Of a stretch of 16,275 bases of DNA, positions 5,751 through 13,286 are shown piece after piece. A program made the translations under genes and the position numbers. The stretch's first letter is position 1. Every line of letters starts with the position of its first letter. The stretch is from Tateyamaria sp. GTDB taxonomy: Bacteria; Pseudomonadota; Alphaproteobacteria; Rhodobacterales; Rhodobacteraceae. The notes under the pieces are model-generated. The model was not told the DNA's origin. It ran no database searches and worked only from the letters and a program-made list of their open reading frames with translations. The stretch spans positions 1 to 16,275 of the forward strand of contig JABITU010000055.1 of the NCBI GenBank assembly GCA_018668195.1, written 5' to 3'.

Positions 5751-7079
5751 ATGCTTTGGCAAACGTTTAATCAAACAGTTGAACTCGGCTGGGATTTCTA
5801 TGTTCCCGTTATTGTTTTTGTTGCACTGATCGCGCTAGCTGTGCCTGTCTGGGCGGCCATCGGTACATCTGCGATCTTGATGTTGGTGATGTCTGGTGAC
5901 CTGCCTTTAAGTTTGGTGGGTGAAAAGCTTTTTACGGGGATCGATGCATTTGCTTTGACAGCAGTCCCGCTGTTTATTCTAACCGGGGACGTGTTGGTTC
6001 GAACGGGGCTTAGTCGCAAATTTCTGGATGTAGCCGAAGCGCTAACATGTTTTACCAAAGGTGGCTTCGGATCGGCCACTGTTTTGGTGTGCGGCATGTT
6101 CGCGGCAATCTCAGGCTCTGACGCGGCGGGCGCTGCCGCGGTTGGTCGGATGACCATCGCACGGTTGGTAGAAAGTGGATATCCGCGCCCTTATGCGTGC
6201 GCCTTAGTTGCAGCAGGGGCCTGTACCGGCATCCTTATCCCGCCGTCTATTGCCTATATCATCATCGGTCTGGTTTTGGGCATATCTGCTTCGACGCTGT
6301 TTTTGGCTGCTTTGATACCCGGCGTGGCCATACTGATTTCGATCCTGATTACAAACCTTATCGTTAACCGAATTTATGGTTACGAGGGTGGAGGTGAGCT
6401 GACATTTCGTGAATGGTTGAACAATCTTGCCCGTTCACTGAAATCTGGTTGGTATGCGTTTATCGTTCCTGGCATCATCTTTTATGGTATTTTTTCAGGC
6501 AAGTTAACGCCAACTGAGGCCGGTGCGACGGCGGTTGTCGTTACAATCCTGATGGGCTTTATTCTTGGCACTCTGAAACTTGCAGATTTCCCTGCGATGC
6601 TTGTCAGCTCCGCCAAGGTGAATGGTGTTATTCTACCGATCATCGCCTTTTCAGCTCCATTGGCAGAAGCGCTGGCGATCATGGGTGTTCCGCAGGGATT
6701 TGTGACTTCGGTCACGGGGCTTACGAACGAACCGTGGCTGCTCATTCTTTTGATGATCGGAATTTTGATCGCAGCGGGGTGCGTAATGGAAACCACTCCA
6801 AATATCGTGATCCTCGCACCGATCCTTATGCCACTGGCAGAGAATATCGGCATGAACGAGATTCAGTTCTGCATCATGATGATCACCGCCTTGGGGGTGG
6901 GTTTTATAACACCGCCGCTTGGGCTTAACTTATTCGTCGTGTCCGGCATTACCGGGGAATCAATCCTCAAGATTGCCGTGCGCGCCGTTCCTTTTGTTCT
7001 GTGCATGTTCTTGGTTGTGCTGCTGATTGCCTATGTGCCAGCCGTCTCAACCACATTGCTGCCAGACATCTACAAATAG
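5751..7079 (+). CDS. hpsM: TRAP transporter large membrane permease DctM, probable HpsM
   Basis: This is the large permease subunit that carries out sodium-coupled substrate translocation in the cytoplasmic membrane. It is 442 aa, in the usual DctM range, with many hydrophobic helices. Family landmarks are FALTAVPLFILTG (67-79), SGSDAAGAAAVG (121-132), GILIPPSIAYIIIG (160-173), and later GCVMETTPNIVILAPILMP and GVGFITPPLGLNLFV. ATG 5751 follows a GAGG motif that overlaps the dctQ stop. The gene ends 12 bp before hpsN. Substrate is inferred from context as for dctP. Confidence 0.88.
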   Translation: MLWQTFNQTVELGWDFYVPVIVFVALIALAVPVWAAIGTSAILMLVMSGDLPLSLVGEKLFTGIDAFALTAVPLFILTGDVLVRTGLSRKFLDVAEALTCFTKGGFGSATVLVCGMFAAISGSDAAGAAAVGRMTIARLVESGYPRPYACALVAAGACTGILIPPSIAYIIIGLVLGISASTLFLAALIPGVAILISILITNLIVNRIYGYEGGGELTFREWLNNLARSLKSGWYAFIVPGIIFYGIFSGKLTPTEAGATAVVVTILMGFILGTLKLADFPAMLVSSAKVNGVILPIIAFSAPLAEALAIMGVPQGFVTSVTGLTNEPWLLILLMIGILIAAGCVMETTPNIVILAPILMPLAENIGMNEIQFCIMMITALGVGFITPPLGLNLFVVSGITGESILKIAVRAVPFVLCMFLVVLLIAYVPAVSTTLLPDIYK

Positions 7080-7091
7080 GACTATAAATAA

Positions 7092-8399
7092 ATGACGATT
7101 GAATATCTAAAAAAGGCGGATCTGACGTCGATGTCTGGTGCGTCTGACGTTTCTGCGACCGTTCAGGAGATTTTGTCTACGATTGAGGCGGGCGGTGACG
7201 CGGCAGCATTGGAATATGCCGCCAAGTTTGACCGATACGAGGGAAATGTTCTGCTGACAGCTGCCGAAATTGACGCTGCCTGTTCTTTGGTCCCTGAGAA
7301 GTTGAAGGCCGACATTCGGTTCAGCCATGACAACGTGCGCCGCTTTGCAGAGGCGCAAAAGTCAACCGTTGCGGATGTCGAATACGAAATCGTGCCGGGC
7401 GTGACTGCAGGCCAAAAGGCTATCCCGGTTGATGCGGCGGGCTGTTACGTTCCGGGTGGGCGCTATAGTCATATCGCAAGTGCGATCATGACAGTAACCA
7501 CAGCAAAGGTAGCAGGCTGCAAACATATTACGGCATGTTCCCCGCCACGCCCCGAAGTTGGCGTTGCCCCTGCGATCATCTATGCGGCCCATATCTGTGG
7601 TGCTGACAAGATTTTGGCCATGGGCGGGGTTCAGGGCGTCGCCGCTATGACGTTTGGTCTGTTTGGTTTGCCGCGTGCAAACATTTTGGTCGGTCCCGGC
7701 AACCAGTTCGTGGCCGAAGCCAAGCGGATACTTTTTGGCCGTGTTGGCATCGACATGATTGCAGGACCAACTGACAGCCTTGTACTGGCCGATGCCTCGG
7801 CGGATGCGCACATCGTCGCCACCGATCTGGTTAGTCAGGCTGAGCATGGATATAACTCACCGGTTTGGCTGGTGACGGACAGCCGCACGTTGGCCGAGGA
7901 TGTGATGGCGCGCGTGCCGGATCTGATCGCTGACCTTCCAGAGGTAAACCGCGAAAATGCAACCGCGGCCTGGCGCGACTATGCCGAAGTAATTCTTTGC
8001 GAGGATCGTGAAGAGATGGTGGCGACATCCGATTCTTATGCGCCAGAGCATTTGACGGTACAGGCCGAAGATCTTGATTGGTGGCTTGATCGGTTGACCT
8101 GCTATGGTTCTTTGTTCCTTGGCGAAGAGACTACGGTATCTTACGGCGATAAGGCGTCTGGAACCAACCACGTGCTGCCGACATCCGGTGCTGCGAACTA
8201 TACTGGCGGCTTAAGCGTGCACAAATACATGAAGATCGTGACATGGCAGCGGGCTACACGCTTGGGCTCCAAACCGGTTGCCGAGGCCACAGCACGGATT
8301 TCACGGCTTGAAGGGATGGAAGGGCATGCGCGAGCAGCGGATGTGCGGCTGGCCAAATACTTCCCCGACGAAACCTTTGATTTGACAGCTGATGGCTGA
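7092..8399 (+). CDS. hpsN: Sulfopropanediol 3-dehydrogenase HpsN (histidinol dehydrogenase family)
   Basis: This is a zinc-dependent NAD+ dehydrogenase of the HisD fold. HpsN oxidises (R)-2,3-dihydroxypropane-1-sulfonate at C3 in two steps to (R)-sulfolactate, as HisD oxidises histidinol to histidine. It is 435 aa, full length. Motifs are CYVPGG (118-123), GPGN (201-204), IAGPTD (223-228), DLVSQAEHG with zinc ligands Gln249 and His252, APEHL with the catalytic pair Glu319-His320, Asp353, GTNHVLPT (357-364) and zinc ligand His412. All metal and catalytic positions of HisD are kept. No his genes are adjacent. Position between a TRAP transporter and hpsO/hpsP matches the DHPS cluster, so HpsN is preferred to HisD. 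AGGA (7078-7081) precedes ATG 7092, 12 bp after dctM. The 3' end overlaps hpsO by 8 bp. Confidence 0.88.
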   Translation: MTIEYLKKADLTSMSGASDVSATVQEILSTIEAGGDAAALEYAAKFDRYEGNVLLTAAEIDAACSLVPEKLKADIRFSHDNVRRFAEAQKSTVADVEYEIVPGVTAGQKAIPVDAAGCYVPGGRYSHIASAIMTVTTAKVAGCKHITACSPPRPEVGVAPAIIYAAHICGADKILAMGGVQGVAAMTFGLFGLPRANILVGPGNQFVAEAKRILFGRVGIDMIAGPTDSLVLADASADAHIVATDLVSQAEHGYNSPVWLVTDSRTLAEDVMARVPDLIADLPEVNRENATAAWRDYAEVILCEDREEMVATSDSYAPEHLTVQAEDLDWWLDRLTCYGSLFLGEETTVSYGDKASGTNHVLPTSGAANYTGGLSVHKYMKIVTWQRATRLGSKPVAEATARISRLEGMEGHARAADVRLAKYFPDETFDLTADG

Positions 8400-9153
8400 T
8401 CCACGCGCTCTGTTTGATCTGAGCGGCAAGGTTGCCTGCGTCACCGGGGCCAGTTCTGGCCTTGGTCGGCGCGCGGCAGACGTGCTGCTGGCGGCGGGCG
8501 CACAAGTTGTGGGCGTCGCCCGGCGCGGCGACGCGCTGGCAGACTGGCAGGTGGCTGCCGGGCAAAGCGCGGCCTATGTCGCAGCCGATTTGGGTGGCCG
8601 GGACCAGATCGCGCAGATCGCCCAGGACATTTCGGAACCCTTTGGAGCCCCTGACATTTTAGTTCATGCGGCCGGAATTAACACCCGAGAAGCAGCGAGT
8701 GATGTGACGGCCGAAGGATGGGACGTAACGCTTGCGCTCAATTTGACGGCGCCGTTCTTTCTGAGCCAGGCGTTTGTTCCCGCGATGCAGACAAAGGGTT
8801 GGGGCCGGATTGTGAACTTTGCCTCGTTGCAAACAACCCGTGCTTTTCCAGGGGGGATCGCCTATGGCACAACCAAAGCTGGAGTTGCGCAAATGACACG
8901 CGCAATGGCCGAGGCCTGGTCAACCGGCGGCATTACAGCCAATGCGATCGGTCCGGGGTTTTTCCCAACGGAATTGACTGCAGCGGTGTTCGACGATCCC
9001 GAGCGGTCCGCGCGCAATGCGGCGCAAACCTGCATTGGGCGTAACGGCCGGCTTGAGGATATTGACGGGCCGCTGTTGTTCCTGTGTTCGGATGGATCGC
9101 GTTATGTGACGGGTCAAGTGCTAATGGTGGACGGGGGCTTTACGGCCAAATGA
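8392..9153 (+). CDS. hpsO: Short-chain dehydrogenase, probable DHPS 2-dehydrogenase HpsO
   Basis: This is a classical short-chain dehydrogenase/reductase, 253 aa. The nucleotide-binding motif TGASSGLG is at 18-25, HAAG (92-95) replaces the common NNAG, Ser145 lies in NFASL, and the catalytic YGTTK has Tyr158 and Lys162. The C-terminus has VTGQVLMVDGG, typical of the family. In described DHPS clusters, HpsO and HpsP act together on the C2 hydroxyl, oxidising and re-reducing DHPS so that the (S)-isomer becomes the (R)-isomer used by HpsN. ATG 8392 overlaps the hpsN stop by 8 bp and has no strong ribosome binding site, so translational coupling to hpsN is likely. The SDR family is certain; the specific reaction is inferred from position. 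Confidence 0.8.
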   Translation: MADPRALFDLSGKVACVTGASSGLGRRAADVLLAAGAQVVGVARRGDALADWQVAAGQSAAYVAADLGGRDQIAQIAQDISEPFGAPDILVHAAGINTREAASDVTAEGWDVTLALNLTAPFFLSQAFVPAMQTKGWGRIVNFASLQTTRAFPGGIAYGTTKAGVAQMTRAMAEAWSTGGITANAIGPGFFPTELTAAVFDDPERSARNAAQTCIGRNGRLEDIDGPLLFLCSDGSRYVTGQVLMVDGGFTAK

Positions 9154-9214
9154 CGATGCGGACTAGGATATTTCCGGCAGTTAGCCGGTGCCATGCAGTA
9201 AAAGGGGCCATGAC

Positions 9215-10204
9215 GTGAAAGCGTTGATTTATGATGGTGTTGAGACACTCGGCTATAGGGATGTCGCGGATCCCAAACCGGGCGAGGGCGAGGTTTTGGT
9301 GCGCGTGGATGCCGTTGGTATTTGTGGCTCAGACATGCACGCCTATCTAGGCCATGACGCGCGCCGCCCTGCGCCGTTAATCCTCGGTCATGAAGCGGCG
9401 GGCGTGATTGCAGGTGGGACCCGAGACGGCGAACGCGTAACCATCAATCCATTGGTTCATTGCGGTGCATGCCGGGCCTGTCTTGCGGGCCGCGAAAATC
9501 TGTGCCCCAACCGCCAAATTATATCGATGCAACCGCGCGAGGGCGCCTTTGCGCAATTCGTGTCCATTCCAGAGGCGAACTTGGTGGCCGTGCCTGATCA
9601 TGTGCATCTTGATCACGCTTCACTGGCCGAACCTCTAGCGGTCAGTTGGCATGCGGTACGTCTGGGTTTGGCTTCACTTCATTCCGGCGCAGAGCAGCGT
9701 GCATTGGTGATAGGTGGCGGGGCTATCGGGCTGGCAGCGGCGCTGGCATTTAGGGCTCAAGGCATGAACGATGTCACCATAGTCGAGCCCAACACCGGGC
9801 GGCGTGCCTTTTTGCAGGAGATTTGTGGCCAAACTGCCGTTGCAGAGGTGACGGGGCAGTATGGTATTGTCGTGGACGCTGTAGGCTATGCCGCGACGCG
9901 CGCCGTGGCTTCAGCTCATACTGAACCAGGGGGCGTGATCACCCACATTGGTCTGGGCGAGGACACTGACGGGCTCGATATCCGGCGGATGACCTTGCAG
10001 GAGATCACATTTATTGGCACCTATACCTATACTGCACAAGATTTTTGGGACACGGCGGCCGCGATTTTTGATGGCCGTCTTGGTGCCCTCGACTGGATTG
10101 AGACCCGGGCGCTGTCAGAGGGGGCTGCGGCCTTTGCTGAACTCAGAGCAGGACGGGTCGCGGCACCCAAGATCGTGCTACATCCGTGGCCGCTAAGTGG
10201 CTGA
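9215..10204 (+). CDS. hpsP: Zinc-dependent alcohol dehydrogenase, probable DHPS dehydrogenase HpsP
   Basis: This is a medium-chain, zinc-containing alcohol dehydrogenase, 329 aa. Catalytic zinc ligands are Cys37 (GICGSD), His59-Glu60 (GHE) and probably Glu139 (LAEP). The structural zinc site is Cys83, Cys86, Cys89 and Cys97. The Rossmann motif VIGGGAIG is at 165-172, with an acidic residue (Glu191) at the end of the second strand, which favours NAD over NADP. The start is taken as GTG 9215, because AGGGG (9203-9207) lies 7 nt before it; the longer frame from GTG 9188 has no such site. The gene is 61 bp after hpsO and 20 bp before a UspA-like gene. With HpsO it is proposed to interconvert DHPS enantiomers at C2. 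Related sugar-alcohol dehydrogenases are the alternative. Confidence 0.8.
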   Translation: MKALIYDGVETLGYRDVADPKPGEGEVLVRVDAVGICGSDMHAYLGHDARRPAPLILGHEAAGVIAGGTRDGERVTINPLVHCGACRACLAGRENLCPNRQIISMQPREGAFAQFVSIPEANLVAVPDHVHLDHASLAEPLAVSWHAVRLGLASLHSGAEQRALVIGGGAIGLAAALAFRAQGMNDVTIVEPNTGRRAFLQEICGQTAVAEVTGQYGIVVDAVGYAATRAVASAHTEPGGVITHIGLGEDTDGLDIRRMTLQEITFIGTYTYTAQDFWDTAAAIFDGRLGALDWIETRALSEGAAAFAELRAGRVAAPKIVLHPWPLSG

Positions 10205-10224
10205 TAAGTTTAAGGAACCCTGAT

Positions 10225-10638
10225 ATGTATACCAAGATTCTCGTGCCTATGGCACTTGATCACGACATCTCGCCGCAAACGCTTGCTCTTGCGCGGGCCT
10301 TAATGGCACCGGGCGGCTCGATCGTTGCGTTGCACGTGCATGAAGAACCCGAAGGTTCGGTTCGGGCCTATCTGGATGAAGGCGTCGTAGAAGCAGGCCG
10401 CGCACGCGCACTAGCGATGTTGACGGAAAAGACCGCCAGCGCCTCAGATGTGGAATCGGTACTCGTCTCGGGACACTCTGCAAGAACAATCATAGACTAT
10501 GCCCATGCCAATGCCGTTGACTGTATCGTATTGGGGTCGCACCGTCCGGGGCTGAGTAACTATTTCCTTGGCTCAACGGCGGCTCGGGTAGTGCGGCACG
10601 CGGCTTGTGCGGTGCATGTGCACCGGACCGCCGAATGA
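10225..10638 (+). CDS. UspA-family universal stress protein associated with the TRAP operon
   Basis: This is a single-domain universal stress protein, 137 aa, cytoplasmic. It begins with the YTKILVPMALD strand typical of the family, and the nucleotide-binding motif is near the C-terminus (VLGSHRPG 102-109, then LGST 115-118), followed by RVVRHAACAVHV. ATG 10225 has AAGGA at 10212-10216; the frame upstream overlaps hpsP and is not used. UspA-like proteins are often encoded with TRAP transporters. In Halomonas, TeaD binds ATP and negatively regulates the ectoine TRAP transporter TeaABC. A similar regulatory role here is an inference from that precedent and from the gene's place at the end of the block. 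Confidence 0.85.
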   Translation: MYTKILVPMALDHDISPQTLALARALMAPGGSIVALHVHEEPEGSVRAYLDEGVVEAGRARALAMLTEKTASASDVESVLVSGHSARTIIDYAHANAVDCIVLGSHRPGLSNYFLGSTAARVVRHAACAVHVHRTAE

Positions 10639-10702
10639 TGACGCGATGATATCGTGACCATGCGCGATTGAACACGACATAAGACACTACTGATGACCCA
10701 AT

Positions 10703-10731
10703 CCGGGTGTGGTGGCGAAAGCGCGACCCGG
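10703..10731 (+). other. Stem-loop in the usp-comD gap
   Basis: CCGGGT (10703-10708) pairs with ACCCGG (10726-10731). Inside, GC-GAAA-GC (10715-10722) can close a small GNRA-type loop, with an imperfect internal loop between. No T-tract follows. It lies in the 179-bp gap that separates comDE from the upstream genes and may be a processing or partial termination site. A smaller hairpin (AAGGCA 10767-10772 with TGCCTT 10776-10781) lies just before comD. Confidence 0.45.
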
Positions 10732-10817
10732 CCCAACCCTATACCGCTCACCATGATAATGGCTTAAAGGCATTTTGCCTTCTTGCCTAACGCCCAAGAA
10801 ATGAAAGGCAACCCAAG

Positions 10818-11324
10818 ATGAACATCGACAAGAAGATCACTGACGATCTTGTCGCAAACGACGTCTCTTTTGTTACGACCGTGCCCTGCAAGCAGCTGGC
10901 CGGCGTGATCGACGAGATCGACGCGCGCGACGAGATTTTCCACATCCCTTCCAACAAGGAAGACGAGGGAATGGGCCTGTGCGCTGGCGCCCATATGGGT
11001 GGCAAACGTCCCGCCATCATTATGCAGAACACAGCAATTGGCGTGACAATCAATACGTTGGCAACGCTCACGCAATTTTACCGGATGCCACTGCCAATGC
11101 TGATAAGCTACCGTGGCGAATTGCGCGAACCCGTCGCCTGCCAAGTCGAGATGGCGGTGCACACCAAGGCGCTTCTGGCGCAACTTAACATTCCTACATA
11201 TCACTTCCACGAACAGCGTGACGTAGAAGAGTTCGATATGATCCTGAAATATACTTACATGTGCAACAAGCCGGTCGCCATCCTGACCGATGCCAACTTC
11301 TGGGGAGGCTACGGAGACCAATGA
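10818..11324 (+). CDS. comD: Sulfopyruvate decarboxylase, alpha subunit (ComD)
   Basis: This is the pyrimidine-binding half of a thiamine-diphosphate decarboxylase that converts 3-sulfopyruvate to sulfoacetaldehyde and CO2. It is 168 aa, the usual size of the separate alpha subunit. The N-terminal region has TTVPCKQLAGVIDEI, then KEDEGMGLCAGAHMGG (47-62), whose glutamates include the one that activates the cofactor, and QNTAIGVTINTL. ComDE was first found in coenzyme M biosynthesis of methanogens and later shown to act catabolically in Roseovarius sulfolactate degradation; with slcD and hpsN here, catabolism is the likely role. Phosphonopyruvate decarboxylase is the closest alternative, but no phosphonate genes are nearby. 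The stop overlaps the comE start in ATGA. Confidence 0.88.
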   Translation: MNIDKKITDDLVANDVSFVTTVPCKQLAGVIDEIDARDEIFHIPSNKEDEGMGLCAGAHMGGKRPAIIMQNTAIGVTINTLATLTQFYRMPLPMLISYRGELREPVACQVEMAVHTKALLAQLNIPTYHFHEQRDVEEFDMILKYTYMCNKPVAILTDANFWGGYGDQ

Positions 11325-11878
11325 TCCGCTCTGAAATCTTGAAAGAGATCGCGCCTATCCTGCGCGACCAACTCGTTGTCTGTAACATCGGCATTCCCAG
11401 CCAAGAACTGCACGCCATAGATGATCAGCCAACCAACTTCTATATGTTGGGCACAATGGGCCTTGCGTCTTCGATCGGACTGGGTTTGGCGCTTGCCCAA
11501 GACAAACCAGTCATCTCTATTGACGGTGACGGTTCGGTGCTTACCAACCTTGGAACCCTGCCAACCATCGCCAACAATGTGGCTGACAACTATGTCTTGC
11601 TGATCATCGACAATGGGTCTTACGGCTCTACTGGCGACCAGCCTACCTATGCGGGCCGTAAAACGTCGCTGGCAGCGGTGGCCGACGCTTGCGGCTGTGA
11701 CCGCGTCATCGAATGTCAGGCCGAAGACACTGGAAAGGTCCTGCAAGAAGCACTTGATGCCAAGAAAATGACAGTCATTGTGTGCAAATGCGAAAGCGGA
11801 AATGCCAAAATGCCGGTCATCACACTCGATCCCGTGGTCATCAAACACAGGTTCATGGAAGCGGTGCAAAAAGCATAA
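11321..11878 (+). CDS. comE: Sulfopyruvate decarboxylase, beta subunit (ComE)
   Basis: This is the diphosphate-binding half of the same thiamine-dependent enzyme, 185 aa. The cofactor motif is visible as Gly69-Asp70-Gly71 (SIDGDGSVL) followed by Asn98 (LLIIDNGSYGSTGDQPT), the spacing normal for the metal and thiamine-diphosphate site. TMGLASSIGLGLAL lies before it. ATG 11321 overlaps the comD stop by 4 bp, so the two subunits are translationally coupled, as expected for a heteromeric enzyme needing equal amounts. The frame extends upstream into comD but without a ribosome binding site. The product sulfoacetaldehyde is normally the substrate of Xsc, which is not encoded in this window. Confidence 0.9.
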   Translation: MIRSEILKEIAPILRDQLVVCNIGIPSQELHAIDDQPTNFYMLGTMGLASSIGLGLALAQDKPVISIDGDGSVLTNLGTLPTIANNVADNYVLLIIDNGSYGSTGDQPTYAGRKTSLAAVADACGCDRVIECQAEDTGKVLQEALDAKKMTVIVCKCESGNAKMPVITLDPVVIKHRFMEAVQKA

Positions 11879-12022
11879 ACGAGACTTGATGCGGCAAAAT
11901 TTTAAGGACGGCATTAATCTGGTCTTCATGGCTGATCGATAAATGTGGCCGCGATTCTGCACTCGTGTGATCAGGTTAAATGCCCTTGCCGTTCTTTGAA
12001 AGAGTTTTTGCGATACTCACAC

Positions 12023-12056
12023 GGCGACCTTCGGTAAATCCGGGGTCGTCTTTTTT
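12023..12056 (+). terminator. Rho-independent terminator downstream of comDE
   Basis: GGCGACC (12023-12029) pairs with GGTCGTC (12044-12050) with one G-U wobble. An inner CGG/CCG stem (12032-12034, 12040-12042) extends it, and a T6 tract (12051-12056) follows immediately. It lies 145 bp after comE and 47 bp before cheB, so it separates the sulfonate operon from cheB. Confidence 0.85.
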
Positions 12057-12103
12057 GTTTGGCCAAGCCACTGGAAAATCCACGGCCTATCGTCGGAGTA
12101 AAG

Positions 12104-13138
12104 ATGTCTGATGATGCGACCAGCCCAGCGAGAATTGTCATTGTAGACGACTCTCAAGTCATGCGGCGTTGGTTGGGCAGTGTTATGGGGCGTGATCCGC
12201 GACTTTGTGTGGTGGGATCTGCTGCAAATGCACAAGAAGCTCGTGCCGTGATCAAGGCGACACAACCCGATGTGGTGACACTTGACATCGAGATGCCTGG
12301 TATGGACGGGTTGGAATTTCTATCTCATATCATGCGGTTACGACCGATGCCGGTGGTCATGTTGTCATCGAACTTTGACAAGGACCCATCGTTTGTCGCT
12401 AAGGCTAAGGCGATGGGGGCTGTGTCTTGTATGAAGAAGCCCGTGTTTCCAACTCCGGCCGCAATAGAAATGCTGAATGACGTGATCGTACAGGCATCAA
12501 GGCCTGAAAATCGCGTTCGGCCGGATGCGCCGAATTTGGCGACCAAGGACAATATTATCCTCGTTGGCGCATCAACTGGTGGGGTTGGCGCTATCGAAAT
12601 ACTGTTGGAGCGTTTGCCCGCCAAATCACCGCCAGTCGTGATCGCGCAACATATGCCACACACGTTTCTTTACAGCTTCGTCGAACGGCTGAATCGTTTG
12701 AGCAACAAGTCGGTCGATTTGGCCATTATGGGGGATGCTATTGGGCCGGGTGACGTGCGCGTCGCGCCAGCGAAGAACTTGCAAACCTGCGTTGCGTGGG
12801 CAGGCGGCACATGGCGCATTCAACAGGTTGATTGCCAAAATCACCATAGTTTTTGCCCATCCGTCGATGTCTTGTTTGAATCGGCCATACCATGGGCGCA
12901 CAAAGTCGGTGCCGTTTTGCTAACTGGTCTGGGCAGCGATGGTGCACTTGGGATGCGGAAATTGGCGAACACCGGCGCACACACAATGGTTCAATCGCGC
13001 GAAAGTTGTGTTGTATACGGGATGCCTGGGGCTGCACAGGCTATAGGGGCGGCTCAGCATGAGATGGACATCCATGAAATTGGGTCAGAAATGATGAGAT
13101 TGATGTCATCATCGCAACTCGGGATGCGGTCATTGTAA
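12104..13138 (+). CDS. cheB: Chemotaxis response regulator protein-glutamate methylesterase CheB
   Basis: CheB removes methyl groups from chemoreceptor glutamates, and deamidates receptor glutamines, to drive sensory adaptation. It is 344 aa with both domains. The N-terminal receiver has acidic Asp15-Asp16, phosphorylation site Asp61 (TLDIEMPGMDG) and Lys112 (KKP). The C-terminal methylesterase has catalytic Ser157 (GASTGG), His183 (QHMP) and Asp279 (TGLGSDGA). All catalytic positions are intact. ATG 12104 has GGAG at 12095-12098. No other chemotaxis gene (cheA, cheW, cheR, mcp) is adjacent, and an intrinsic terminator separates it from comDE, so it is transcribed alone. It converges with the TetR gene. 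Confidence 0.93.
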   Translation: MSDDATSPARIVIVDDSQVMRRWLGSVMGRDPRLCVVGSAANAQEARAVIKATQPDVVTLDIEMPGMDGLEFLSHIMRLRPMPVVMLSSNFDKDPSFVAKAKAMGAVSCMKKPVFPTPAAIEMLNDVIVQASRPENRVRPDAPNLATKDNIILVGASTGGVGAIEILLERLPAKSPPVVIAQHMPHTFLYSFVERLNRLSNKSVDLAIMGDAIGPGDVRVAPAKNLQTCVAWAGGTWRIQQVDCQNHHSFCPSVDVLFESAIPWAHKVGAVLLTGLGSDGALGMRKLANTGAHTMVQSRESCVVYGMPGAAQAIGAAQHEMDIHEIGSEMMRLMSSSQLGMRSL

Positions 13139-13286
13139 ATCAAGTAAGGCTTACTTTAACAAAAGTTGAGCATGCCGCCGGTCATCAATTGTCAGCTATC
13201 CCTCGGAAAGTAGGCCTATTAAAGCATCGTAATAACAGAAAATCGTGTTGTTATTTGAACGCCCTAGCGCTGAATCGGTCACCAAT
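13139..13286. other. Convergent cheB/tetR intergenic region with inverted repeats
   Basis: AAGTAAG-G-CTTACTT (13142-13156) is a near-continuous palindrome just after the cheB stop. AATAACA (13231-13237) pairs with TGTTATT (13249-13255) across an 11-nt loop. Either could contribute to termination of the two convergent genes, but neither has a strong T-tract and both stems are AT-rich. No gene is seen here. Confidence 0.4.

Noticed and set aside
5798..6853. Long minus-strand frames opposite dctM
   Set aside because: They are low-complexity Ala/Ile/Thr-rich translations that mirror the hydrophobic codons of dctM.
7092..8399. Annotation of this gene as biosynthetic histidinol dehydrogenase HisD
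   Set aside because: All HisD catalytic and zinc residues are present, but no histidine genes are adjacent and the gene sits between a TRAP transporter and two dehydrogenases, as hpsN does.
10818..11878. Acetolactate synthase or phosphonopyruvate decarboxylase
   Set aside because: The enzyme is split into two short subunits of ComD and ComE size, and no branched-chain or phosphonate genes are nearby.
13142..13156. AAGTAAGGCTTACTT as a further HpsR operator
   Set aside because: It has an odd-length centre without the central CG, and lies at the 3' ends of two convergent genes rather than at a promoter.
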